Source: Diaporthe sp. PMI_573 (Eukaryota > Ascomycota > Sordariomycetes > Diaporthales > Diaporthaceae). From it: a stretch of DNA of 64,000 nt. A program made the position numbers and the translations under genes. Each line of letters starts with the position of its first letter. The stretch's first letter is position 1. The notes below the pieces were generated by a model. It saw only the letters and a program-made list of their open reading frames with translations. It was not told the origin of the DNA and ran no database searches. Below, piece after piece: positions 42,907 through 53,795 of the stretch. The stretch covers positions 85,334-149,333 of the forward strand of contig JAJTUP010000119.1 of assembly GCA_021399435.1 (NCBI GenBank). Reading direction: 5' to 3'.

Positions 42907-45265
42907 TAGTGATGCATTTTTCTGTACACGTACGTACGTACGTACTGTATTTTGGGTAGCTGTACGTACGTACAACTTTTCTGTACGTACAAAATTGTAC
43001 CATACAAATTTCCTCCTTCCTTTTTAGGCAATAGTTGAGTACGAGCATTCATACGGTCCTGGTCTCCTGTCACTCTAGTCTCCAACCACTGATTCCACTT
43101 CAGTACCAACCCCCAATATATCACCTGTCGACTGTAAGACACCTTCCCACTCGAAATCTCCATTGGCAGAGGCCATCACACCATCCATCCAGACCTTCTT
43201 GCCCTGCGCATTCACAAACAACTCGAGGTACGAATCTTCAAGTTCCAGCCAGTCCTTCTCCTCAAGATCCGCCCAGCGCTTTTTATGCGCGTACTTCTGA
43301 TCCTTAAGGCGATATAATACGCGATCATTCATAAAAATGAAGGCCTGCATGTCCGCGTGCATGGGCGTAAGGCGATTTCGAGCTTTCGTGTGTATGAACC
43401 TGATAGCAGAGAAACTTCGTTCTGAAGGTACGGAGTTTGCAAGCGTGTTCATTACCTTCACAGCTACTCTAGCCAGAATCGAGCCCTGGTTGAGGAGGCA
43501 CTGCCACGCCATTGCTGGCCTGAAACCATCGTCGTATACAGCGCTGTGCTTATTGAATAAGCCGTCTGGGCCGCCTGTACGCATTCGGAAGTGTGTGAAT
43601 TCGGAGAGGGCACGGTGATACTCGTCGTCATTTTCCAGCTGTTTCTGCAAATATTCTTGTACGCGTGCAAAGACGCTAGGCGGAAGTTTCGAGTTTGGAC
43701 CTGTTGTATCAGGCCGGAGGGCATCGGCGATCCAATGTATATCGTACGTTTGCTTATCAAGCCTAGCTTTGAATATAGCGTCAATATCGTCCCACGGAAT
43801 ATCAGGGAACTGATCAGCCTCTCTCATCTCAGCCCATTCATTTGCTTTTGATTTGCAGCCAGCGATTTACAACGTGTGCAATTCCCGCCCCATCAGCCTC
43901 AGAAGCGTGTTGAAAGTCGTTCACCGGTTTCAGCACAGCGATCGCAGCCTCGAGTTCTAGCCAGAAGCTGCTGTCTTTGATGATCCGAACCGCTTCGCGC
44001 AGGAGAACGGGGCAATCTTGAGATCGCAACTCATCCCGTACATCTTTTCGAACAGACCAGTCTCTGGCAGGGTCTCGAGAACGGAGGAGGGAGAAGAAAG
44101 AATTGTACTGGGAACCCCAGCGTGTAATTATACTGTTCGGAACGAGCAGGTTAGTATATCAATTTCTCAGTCGCAGCTAACAATTCACCGGTACCTTCTG
44201 ATCAGCGCGCGAGTTACTCCGTTCCACCTTGTGCGCTGGCACATTCTCAATCTTTGTAATTGTAATTTAGACCGTGAGAAGAACACGAGCAGGGTGCTGA
44301 CGTTGTTAAAGAGATCCTCGAAGAAGGGAAGAAGAAGAACATCTTTAATCAGAAGCTGAAGGCCGTGAGAATCGCACAGGGAGAAGTTGATGTGTGAGAG
44401 CTCTGGGAATCCCCCTAGCAGGTTGTGTACAGAGCGCATCGTATTTTCGGTATCCGTACAGATAGAATTGATCCTGGAGAGATCGCCGCCACACAGTTGC
44501 TGCATTTCTCCCCAGATCAGCCGCACCCAGTTCTCTGCCGTGTGCTGCATTCCGAGCTGGTAATACGTTTGAAAACCTCGTCATAGATTTCCTGATAGAA
44601 CTCGGGAAGAATTCGCGTGATGACGGCACGGCTAGGGGGCTTCCAGCCAGGCTTGATGCGAGTGAAGAAATAACGCCAACGACGGCTCTCGAAGAGGCTG
44701 AAGGGGCGACCGCCGGCGATTACAGCAGCGGCGGCATCATAGGCGAAACTGCGGCTCTCGTCCTGAGAGATATGCTGAATTCCGACCTCCGTTATCTTCT
44801 TTTGTACAGCTTCAGAATATGAGGGAAGATAGCCGGCGTTATCTCGAGCTTGGCGCTCTTGTCGCTGCGTAGCTTGCCATTTGTCACACGCAGCGAGGTG
44901 CTCTTTCGGCCTCCCAACAGAGGTCGCTGCAAAGTCCTTCTGGCAGTGACGGCATCTGTATCGCTTGCTTTTCTTGGGGTTCGAGCGGCCGAGGTCGATA
45001 AACTGTCGCCAAATGAAGGCAGCGTCAGCTTTGGCAGGGGCCATCTTTTTTGGCGATGCGTTCAATTGGGAGAGAATGGCAGAGTAACGCTGAGTTGTTA
45101 AGCCGGCAAAGTTTTGTACAGCTCCGTACTTGTACGGCATGACCCATAAATTACCTGATTTGGAATATAGTGGGCTCAGTCGTACGTACATAGTACATGT
45201 ACGTACATTTTCTTCCTGTACGTACGTACGTACAACAAGGTTGTACAAACTGTACAACATCACTA
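42907..45265 (-). mobile_element. hAT-2 element
   Basis: The ends are a short inverted repeat TAGTGATG (42907-42914; inverted at 45258-45265), again fitting YARNG. Immediately inside both ends are dense runs of ACGTAC and TTGTAC motifs in both orientations, a subterminal array. It contains one minus-strand transposase. The 8-bp flanks (ACGGTGGG and ATCGAGTT) do not match, so there is no clear target duplication. The end at 45265 abuts an unidentified gene fragment. Confidence 0.65.
43075..45044 (-). pseudogene. hAT-2 transposase, internally deleted
   Basis: Starts at ATG 45044 (MAPAKADAAFIWRQF). It has a BED finger (KRYRCRHCQKDF...RPKEHLAAC) and a long N-terminal helical part (FYQEIYDEVFKRI), then jumps out of frame to HTAENW, skipping the DUF659-type segment with the first catalytic Asp that the fragment at 13.9 kb retains. 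It continues with SICTDTENTMRSVH and SLCDSHGLQLLIKDV, a likely 55-bp intron near 44180-44125, a frameshift near 43838, and the C-terminal dimerisation block MNTLANSVPSERSFSAIRF. Not functional as written. Confidence 0.75.
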
Positions 45266-45633
45266 ATCGAGTTGGCTATTATCGTTATCCCGAGCTTCAA
45301 AGTTTCTCTTGGAAGCCGGAAGGGAGCATCCGGAACAAGACGCTTGCCGAACTAGTGGATGAGCTTCCAACACAGCTGGAGCGGTCTCAATTTGAGGACT
45401 TGTATTTTCGGCTCACCGCTCCAAAGGCGCGTGCTGAACATTTGGTCTCCCGTGGCAGGGAAGACCACTTTGATGCTTTGAAGCGCCACCTTGTTGGCAT
45501 AATTCGAGATTGCATTGCGGATACGCCGTGCGGAGAGAGGTTGTTAGTTGAATTCGATATTGAGCTATTGGCGGACAAGAATTCGGTGAGAAAATCGTGG
45601 ACGGACAAGGAGCTCGCCGACTTCGAATGGTAG
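45266..45633 (+). pseudogene. Unidentified gene fragment at hAT-2 end
   Basis: From the element border the plus strand reads about 120 protein-like residues (YPELQSFSWKPEGS, LAELVDELPTQLERSQFED, ...SWTDKELADFEW) to a TAG at 45631. No start codon lies on this side of the border; the frame simply enters from the element. No family recognised. It looks like the 3' end of a host gene, as seen beside hAT-3 and hAT-4. Confidence 0.45.
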
Positions 45634-46090
45634 CCAAATTCAAATGTGTGTTTAATGTCTGTTTACGATAAAGAGCAGGCCTATTAAGAGCCAGTTTGGG
45701 TGGCAATTGAGCTGTCGCCGGCCGTGGTGGACAGAGGAGGTCTTGCTGATTGTCTGTTCTGACGCTTGCGATATTGTCAACATGGATCTTTCGGTGTGGC
45801 ATTGGTGGGACCGAGTATTTGATTGCCTTCGGGAAGAGAATTACAACAACCCGTTACAATAGTATAATGCGGAATGGTGGCCTGTACCCAAGTTTAACAA
45901 AGAATTTTGTCGCCTCGTGGCCTATATATTTCTAAAGTTTGAGCCTTATCTACTAATTCAGCCTTTCTTTTCCCCTTGTTTGGTCTCTTTCCTAGGGACA
46001 GAGTCTCTGATTACGTGCCAAGTTCCAACATTACTTTGTTGACTGAAACCACCTATACCTAATGTTCTGGCATTCCGAACAGACAAGTAT
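45634..46090. other. Gap
   Basis: No gene or repeat recognised. Confidence 0.4.
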
Positions 46091-46565
46091 TCAGGATCCC
46101 TCCCAGAATATTGCCTTCAAGCCGTGCTTTATACAGCCTCTTGGTGGCAACATCTGTTTTCCATCATAATCTGTATATAACATTTGCATTGCGACGCATT
46201 TTGGGAGACCCTTTCTTCTCTTCCGACGCTCTCTCTTCCCCTCATACTCGTCGTATTTACGTCGCGTCTCCAACGTCTCTTCATCCATTGCCTCTATGGC
46301 ATAATCCATCACCAGCATCTGTTTGCATAGATCGATGAAAACCTCGCTGACCATAACTTTAACACTAGTTAGATTTCATTACCACTCATCTTCCCCCCCC
46401 CCCCCCACCCTTTCGCAGATACTTACCACTAGTCTTGGCACTAGCCTCGTAATACTGAGTTTCCCACTCATTTGCAACAGCAAGTGCTTTGGTACGCGGA
46501 ACTTCTCTCTAATCCTCGAGGTCGACTTTATTCCCAACTAGAACAATAGGCACTTGATCCATGGC
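46091..46565 (-). pseudogene. RSR1/BUD1-like small GTPase relic
   Basis: The minus strand encodes VPIVLVGNKVDLED (the Ras G4 box NKxD), then a TAG (46509-46511), then REVPRTKALAVANEW and YYEASAKTS (G5 box). A 71-bp intron (46426-46356, branch CTAAC) leads to SEVFIDLCKQM and a basic tail ERRKRRKG followed by CVAM, which looks like a former CaaX membrane-anchoring box now read through. The VNEVFIDLC-like element and basic C-terminus resemble the bud-site GTPase RSR1. The P-loop and switch regions are absent upstream. The intron contains a run of 14 C on the plus strand (46393-46406). Confidence 0.65.
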
Positions 46566-46934
46566 AGTGCATACACACAGTTGTAAAGAAGCAAGTAGAC
46601 TTACAGTGGTATGGGTTGCGGGGCGTGTGCTTACCTGCTCCGAGTACGACTACCTGAAACTGCTGACTTCAAGTCATGTCAACTAGTAAATCGTAGTAGG
46701 AGGTCGCCGTAGTTATTGATTCCTTTGCCCTAGGTGGGTGCTAGGGTCGACGAAAGTTGGTGGAGTTAGTAAAAGTGACCGGCTGGGTGATATGACCGGC
46801 TGGGTGATAAACCACGTTACAGAATTAACTAATTTAACGTCACTCCTATTGCTTAGGTGTGAGAATGAAGTAGAACTAGAGGTCAAAAGAAAACTCCAGA
46901 GATTCGAGCATTTTGAGTTTGAATTGCTTGCATA
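46566..46934. other. Gap
   Basis: No gene recognised; a plus-strand frame from 46738 is the shadow of the hAT relic that follows. A short tandem GACCGGCTGGGTGATA (46780-46810, two copies) is present. Confidence 0.4.
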
Positions 46935-47330
46935 CTATCTATTGCTCGTAATATCAGGTATAATGTTAGAAGACCCCTGCTGTTCATCCTCTCCAATGAT
47001 AGCTGTATCCAAGACAAGCTCAACGTCGTCAACCCAAGCCAAGTTGCGAGTCTTCGACCAAGACTTTATGCACTCAATTGCCTCAATTATATCAATCCCT
47101 AACCTGTTCCTGCGATCTTGGAGGGTGATTTTCGTATCAGAGAAGAGACGTTCTGGCTCAGCAGACATCGCAGGAATTGACAAAAAAAAGGGTGATAATC
47201 TGACAATAACCAAAGATAGTGGGTCTGGAGGGCGAATTTTCCGGCCTCGCCATTCCTGCACCAGAGCCAACCCATGCGTGCCCGCGGGTGAGACGATGTT
47301 GGAGGGACTGTGAGGAGGGCTGACAGAAGC
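46935..47330 (-). pseudogene. hAT C-terminal dimerisation relic
   Basis: The minus strand reads LSIPAMSAEPERLFSDTKIT...NRLGIDIIEAIECIKSW, the conserved C-terminal block of hAT transposases, with a degenerate upstream part. Nothing else of the transposase remains. It is a separate family from hAT-1, -2 and -3. Within it, 47187-47208 matches the end of the copia LTR (see findings). Confidence 0.7.
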
Positions 47331-47779
47331 CCACTCAAATTCAATACAAAGTTGTCCACCACACTCTCAAGCGTCCCAAAGAGCCTCAAGGCACCCTAAA
47401 CTGCTACCTGACACTATTCGATCCACTACACTTCAGAACTATAGGTCAGAGCGTATTTTTACAGGGACTTGGTGTTCAGCGGGTATTTTGGAGAAACGGG
47501 AGGCCCTGGTATTTATTCGCATAGGCGATTAGAGTCATGGATAGTCTACACGTTTCCCCAACAGCCATTTGCCGTTTTCCATGTTGGTTGAGGCAACAAT
47601 CGAGATACCTTCCGGCGATTTTTTTTTCTCAACTCAACATCGCTTCATGTCCATATGTGTTCACCTGAGCGAACTCAATTAGGTAGTTACGGCCACTGCT
47701 CCGTTTCCTAATTTAAGAATCCCTCATTACAAAAAAGTAAAGTAGACACTTCACGATTGAAAGTTGCCCTTCTTACATC
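47331..47779. other. Gap
   Basis: AT-balanced sequence without recognisable genes; presumably the eroded flank between the hAT relic and the gypsy gag. Confidence 0.4.
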
Positions 47780-48544
47780 CTATGATAGAGGTGGCCTGGG
47801 GAGGCTCCATTCACAGCGTGTGGCTCTCCAGGGGAATGTCACCACTCCAGCCGTGCCGATTCCATCATGACCTACCAGTGTCCCATGGTTGGTGGAGCCA
47901 CACCCAAAGCTTGTCGTGATCCTGGCTGAGAATGCGTCTTGGTGCGGAATGGGGTTTCTGCAGCTGACGGGGAGGTTCGCCTTGGGAACCCAGAATCTGT
48001 CATCCTTCTTATACCATACTCGAGCGAGATCGTCGTTCCTGACCATGGTGGGTACCACAGCGGATTCTTTGACCTCCTTCTTTTCGACTTCGAGGTTGGT
48101 CGGCATGAATTGGTTCTTGTTGGGCAAATGCAGCGCCGAGATCTTCTTGGTGTTCTTTCCCCATTCTTCGCGGTCGTACTCCAGGTAGTCTCTGAGAGAG
48201 GGTTCAAACCATGCGAGAGCGTTGCCCTCGAGACGGTGTCCAGTGAAAATGATTTTGTCATGTTCGGTTTCGAACTGGAGGTTGTAGTGCTTGAAGTAGG
48301 CGCGGCACTGGGTGATGAATCCTTGGAGAGTTCCCTTATCTCCCTTGTAGGGCCCGGGCTTGTCCATCTTGTAGGCCTTGGCCTGCTGGATTGAGTGGAG
48401 TCGCATGATCTCCTGCTGGAGCTGTCCGATCTGGTCTACCATTTCCTGGGTAGTGGGACCAGTGGGGGCGGGGGCCTGGTTGCTGTTGTGCCCAGCGTTG
48501 GAGGAGGTCGGAGTCTGAGGCGCCATTGCGTTTTCGTATTGCAC
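47780..48544 (-). pseudogene. Ty3/gypsy gag fragment
   Basis: From ATG 48544 (or 48526, MAPQTPT) the frame has a Gln/Pro/Thr-rich leader, a coiled segment QIGQLQQEIMRLHSIQQ, then the gag core KPGPYKGDKGTLQGFITQCR and HRLEGNALAWFEPSLRDYLE. After about residue 140 the sequence no longer looks like gag, and no zinc knuckle or protease follows. The upstream DNA (48545-48770) is probably leader or LTR of the same element and joins directly to the MADS-like copy. Confidence 0.7.
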
Positions 48545-48774
48545 AGCCGGGTATCGCGTAAACCGTGCTGAACAAGAGTCGTCAAAATGTAATGATCACA
48601 CCAAACCTTTGTAGGGGTGATACTTGACTGTGCAATACACTTCTAAGAGTATGATCACTAGCGGTGAGGCTATCCAGTTGTTGGACTGAATACTTAGATT
48701 GATGACTGAAGAGTCTGTTCTATGAAAGTTATCTATTGTGGTGACGACCATGTCCTTATATGCCATGTGCGCAC

Positions 48775-48871
48775 CGGTCAGCTTAGATAGCATGTTTGCT
48801 TTCTTCATAACACCCCTACGTCGATTCAAGTAACCCTTGGCTGGGTTACTAAATTCCCTGGTCTTTTTCAT
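48775..48871 (-). pseudogene. MADS-box-like protein, truncated copy 2
   Basis: Starts MKKTREFSNPAKGYLNRRR and continues VMKKANMLSKLTGAH, nearly the same as copy 1 at 5.0 kb, then diverges abruptly where sequence linked to the gypsy gag leader begins. Only the basic half of the MADS domain is left; the dimerisation strand and C-terminus are gone. The frame runs on by chance to 48596. Confidence 0.65.
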
Positions 48872-49345
48872 GTTATTATTAAAGTGGAAATCACGAATTG
48901 ATAAAGATATCAACAAGCCCGAAGCATGCGGGCAGATCGATTGAATTTATCTTACATTGAAATCAACTCGGATTACCAGAGTAATGTTCAAGACCGCTTT
49001 TGGTAATCACAAAAGGTCGGCTCAGGCCCGCACGATGATCATTTCATTGTCTTTGAAACATTGTAGGACCCGTAAGTTGGCCTGCGGCTATGAGCATTGG
49101 TACATGATCTCCTGATATTCTAAATTCAAATCTTGAAATACGCCAGACTAAGTCTCAACCTCTGATATAATAAAATGAGTTTCCTTAATTGATAATCTTG
49201 AACGTCGAAAACGGATTTAAGGAAATATCCTTCAATGTGACGTGAAGCTTCCGAGCTTCAATATCGAACTGCTCAAACGAGCTATATAGCGAGGCATTTG
49301 CCCATCTCAGGCGCGTGACGAATATTTACGCAGCTACTAATATCG
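48775..49345. repeat. Duplicated segment, copy 2
   Basis: Counterpart of 4950-5545. Both copies share the MADS start, CATTGTCTTTGAAACAT, CTATGAGCATTGG, AATGAGTTTCCTT and GTCGAAAACGG in the same order and orientation, with indels between. Similarity fades near the CTGCTCAA and AATATTTAC motifs. Confidence 0.7.
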
Positions 49346-50455
49346 ATTCGGAGGTCTCAGAGGCGGAAGATAGCGAGTATGGCACGTCAAGCTCGGATTC
49401 AGAGTAAGTCAGCGCCGGTGAGGTCGTCGGTCGGGTCCCTCCCCACCCCAGTGTTGTCTCGGTCGTATAATCGCTTGCTCCGGAACCATCAGGCGCGATG
49501 TTTGCCCTGATGAAGAAATCAAAATCTCATGCTGAGCTGAACCACGGTATATTTAAATATTTACCCGTTCACGGTTCCTTAGCCGATTCTGTATATCAGG
49601 TTCTTTATTGGGAATTTATAGGCATGCGTGGGACATTCACGAGTTCCGTTCATTAAAAACAGTTTACGTTTTAACGTTATAGGTTCTGCATTGAGCATCC
49701 TACGTTCTGGACCTAGCTATAACCGACAGGAAGGTGAGCTACGGACACAGAGGCCCGGGCCATCATGGCGGAAGAGGTCGCGTATGAAGAAAAGTTATGC
49801 GTCATAATGGTCAGTCTTAAGGTAACGTTATCATAAAGAACTGAGGTTGTTATATCGAACTACGTTTTGTAGAGTGAGTAGGATGCCTGGATGCGTGACA
49901 TGCTCCACAGCGGTTGCTCATCCCTGCAAGACGCGTTCCGTCCTTGTACACATTAGCGGCCCCAGGACCTCTAGAAGATCACATGCCGCGTCGAGTGAGG
50001 AAATTGATTGCGGAACGGTGCACAGACCATGCTGAATCTAGATGCGAAGTGATGTTCGTCAGCTCAGTGAGAAGAACTTGGCGGGAGGCAATCATGGTGT
50101 TAGCACAGGCCCTCCTCGTTGCAACCTTCTGACTCGCCTCAAGATGCCGACATTACGGCTCAGCAACTGGTGTCGCTGATGATTACATGACGCCACCCGT
50201 CACTCCCGATGGTGCCTCGTTTGGTGTCAACGGCCAGGTTGAGAGCTACACGCAGCTCCCACCACGACGTCCATGCCCACCCCACCAAGCCAAGGGTACG
50301 GGTTCCCACGACCTCCACAAGCATCATCGCAATACAATATGAGATACATTCGGGTCTGCATAACTGGATCTCCATAGTACTTTAGATAGGCTAAGGGCAG
50401 GGACCAGAAGACACCGCCACAAGTCGCATCTGGAGGCCGAGACGATTGACCGAGT
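49346..50455. other. Gap with short coding traces
   Basis: A plus-strand trace at about 49320-49408 ends with acidic/Ser-rich SEVSEAEDSEYGTSSSDSE and a stop. Another at about 50170-50370 reads DDYMTPPVTPDGASFGVNG with no start or domain. Both look like leftover exons of unknown genes. Confidence 0.3.
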
Positions 50456-50755
50456 GTGATTACAGATCACCCTTTCCCAAACAGTGGAGATAGACCATCC
50501 CCGTATGCAGATGCTGTGCCCATTTCGACGCCGTTGGGGCTACCAGCAGGAGAGGGGATAACGTATAGCTCTCAGATGGGCTATGATTTCGATAATCTAT
50601 CTGCGTGGGAACAGCAAAGCGAAGCCCCAGATGACAACGAAATGGGACAGGGTGTTTCGAGTGGTCTTAGGTGGCCCTCGATTCTCGAAGAGATGGCAAA
50701 GCCACCCTTAGAAGTCGGACACCAGCATTCACCAGTCTCTTACGGAGTGGCATGA
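50456..50755 (+). pseudogene. Unidentified Pro/Ser/Asp-rich fragment
   Basis: A 99-codon frame (ADAVPISTPLGLPAG..., DNLSAWEQQSEAPDDNE) without known domain. It may continue the trace at 50.2-50.4 kb. It overlaps the end of the P450 relic on the other strand; the border between the two fragments is near 50700-50750. Confidence 0.3.
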
Positions 50756-51255
50756 AGCGAAAAATGAATGTTGTCCTGAGGAATGAGTACGTAGGCTGCC
50801 GCCAATTCGGCTCCCAACCCTGCTGTGTCAACAAGCCAAGAGGCTCGCCGAATGAATAGGCGATGATATCAATGGTGAAATAAAGAATAGGCCATCGTGT
50901 TATCAAATGCTCTTTGGCCTTCGTATGTCAACAACTTATCGCACAAGTATTGCAGCTGTCTGATGGCCTCAGGTTCGAACCGCAGTACATGCTGCCGGGA
51001 GAAATGTCTGGCCATTGGCGAACGTCGGGCGCGGTGGAGGTCATGAACCACTGTTCCAAACCCTATGCGATCCATCGGTTCGAGTAGCGACTGGCAGAAA
51101 TGTGGGCTCTTTTCCCGCGTGCGACGGCCAGCTACGGAGATCTCGTCGATGAAATGCGGATCATTGCAGTGTACTAATATCCTTTCGTTAAAGTCCACAG
51201 TTATACAACCAACAGATTGTCTGGCATCAAATGAGTAGGAAAGGATCAGGTTCAA
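50720..51255 (-). pseudogene. Second cytochrome P450, N-terminal relic
   Basis: The minus strand has VVHDLHRARRSPMARHFS and VLRFEPEAIRQLQYLCDKL, the B'-C region of the trichodiene-oxygenase-like P450 class, then TMAYSLF and, after a one-base frame change near 50890, IDIIAYSFGEPLG. I-helix, ExxR and heme-binding regions are missing. It is unrelated in sequence to the P450 at 36204. Confidence 0.65.
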
Positions 51256-51593
51256 GGACGCTGAAATAGCGCAACAAATCTTGTTGTTGAAGTAGACTAT
51301 GTGCGTATAGTCATATATGGCTGTTTAGCTATGCAAATGACTAACGCGTTTGCTGATGGCCTTGGATGATACGCCGGCACCTACCTCGATGTCTAGCTTT
51401 TAGCCTCCTTCTCAGCAATAAGGATCTCCTCTATCCCGCTGTCCTTCCGGCAGGTACCGGAATCTCAGACCTGTTGCTTCCGGAGCGTCCGGAAGAGCCG
51501 TATAGAGGCGAAGAGGTTACCCAGAAATATATGGTAGATTGCGGCCGGAAGTAAGGCAACAAGTGTTGTTACGATCCGCTGCGTTGGCATTAA

Positions 51594-51755
<162 letters not shown>

Positions 51756-52560
51756 TCCTCATTACTCTCACAATTTTCAAGGCGTATTGTCTTTGTTTGA
51801 TATTGACCTGAAATACCCTACTATGAGAAAATAAAACCAAAGCCAAAAGTTTGGCCATGTTCGGCACCTAGAAACGAGGGCTCAGCTCCCGAGTTGCGTG
51901 CTGGGGGAACAATCCATTTACATGGTGGGGTCCGACACTGGGCAGTCGATTGGTTTCGAGATTATAGACGGCAAGTTCTATGGCCTCTCGAATCAGAAGC
52001 TTCGAGGTTGACGACAATGACTGTACTTCGCATTATCACTGCTTCAGTTTTACTCTGGCAAGTCAAATAAATCCCCAAAAGTGGTTTTGCACTAATATGT
52101 GTCTCTTTCTAGCCCTAGTATTTTGAATTGTATAAGTGGCCTCCTCACTATCATGCTCAATATATACGCCGCTCGAGACGGAACATGGCCACCAACAGCT
52201 TGGGCTACATTAGGGATTGTTTTGTTCTCACCCACCACGTCTGTAGCCTTATCTTGTGTTTATAAATTTTGGCTGGCTCAAATGATTTGAAGCAATAAAC
52301 TAGCAGGTAGCTCGAGAGATGTGCCTTGAGGAACTCAAGGGTCTTTCTTCCGTGTGCTCTCCCAACCATAGAAAATTAAGCTCGGTCCGCAAGGCGATCC
52401 GTGCTAGCCGCCTGCACCACAGTTCGCGCCTTCAACTTCACCATAAGTTCTTAGCCACTTCAAGCCACAAAAATAAAGCCACCCTTCTTTCTTGCTGCTC
52501 AAGGCCTTGTTTGTGCTATGACGTTTTAACAACGGCAAATCAGTCACGACACAGCTTGAT
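51756..52560. other. Gap
   Basis: No gene recognised. A hydrophobic plus-strand frame (52099-52290) could be a membrane-protein trace but has no support. Confidence 0.3.
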
Positions 52561-53405
52561 CAGGCTCAGAATCAAGTATTAAAATAGAATGATGAAATCC
52601 AACTTGCTCGGCAAAAATTTGAACAACTTGCTGACGATGCCCTACGCAAGCGTGGCCCGAAGCAGCAGGATACCCAAAGCGAAGTCGATGACTATAATTG
52701 GCTTGCTGCGGCAGCAGAAGTTGCTTGGAAGAAATGCGAGAAGTACTACAACAAGGCTGATGAGTCGCCCGCTTACTACGCTGCTATATCGTTGAATCCA
52801 ACCCTCAAGAATCAGTGGTACCATCAGGTTTGGAATGAGAGCGATGATAAGCGTGCCTGGATCCTGGCAGCGGTTGGGGCTGTCAAAGAGCTGTGGATTG
52901 AGGAATATCGAGGAAAGTTTGTTGGCGGAGCCCCAGTTCCTACTCATATCTCTAAGGCGCCGGAATTAAAGGAGAAATCGTTCACCTCGGTTCGGAATCA
53001 CAAGCGGCTTAAACTACGCCAGTCCGATGCTAAATTAAGTCATGAACTAAGTTACCCTCGGTGGACCACTACAACGAGTTTATCACCACTGACGTTATCG
53101 GCCTTAAGGATGACGAAGAATTCGATCCCATTTAGTACTGGAATGAGCGCTACCACTCGCAGACGGACCTAGCTCGTATGGCGCTGGACGTGTTGGCCGT
53201 GCCTCCCATGTCGGATGAGTGTGAGCGCTTATTTAGCAGTGCCAAGCTCCTCCTTACGGATCGTCGTTCACGACTTCGGATGGACGTAATCGAAGCCAGC
53301 GAGTGCCTACGGGCTTGGTATGGACGCCCAGAGCGGAAGGCATTTGATAACTCCAGTATCGGCTTGATGGAAGACGAAGCAAAGGGTGAGGCTGGGACTA
53401 GGTAG
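52561..53405 (+). pseudogene. hAT C-terminal half relic
   Basis: Reads LARQKFEQLADDALRKRG, YNWLAAAAEVAWKKCEKYY, AISLNPTLKNQWY and, after a frameshift near 53050-53170, ARMALDVLAVPPMSDECERL and FSSAKLLLTDRRSRL to a TAG at 53403. This is the C-terminal dimerisation half of a hAT transposase of a further family. The catalytic core upstream is missing. Confidence 0.75.
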
Positions 53406-53795
53406 TGGGCGGGGTGCGGCAGGGGAAGAAGATGGCGGTAGAGATGACGGTAGTGAGGAGTCAAATATATTGGAGAACACTGCTGGTGAGCATACTTAAT
53501 GGGCTCAGGGTTTAGCTAGTATCATGGGATCTTGTGTCGCAATTTCTGATGGATCTGGATCGTAGGATAAAGGCTCTTTATTTTTTCTCTCTGACGACTG
53601 AAAAGAGGTCGGTTTCTTATTCATAAGGTCAATACGGCCGCCAGGACCGTTGTGTTGAACTTGCATTTTGGGAAACAGAAGGTAGCTGATACCAACCCCT
53701 GACTGGAAGATCTTCCTTCCGGTTGATCAATTGTATGACGTTTTGGTCTGTTGGATGTGACATCTTGTTCTACATTATATATCCTCGACGTTTAT
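53406..53795. other. Gap
   Basis: No gene recognised. Confidence 0.4.
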
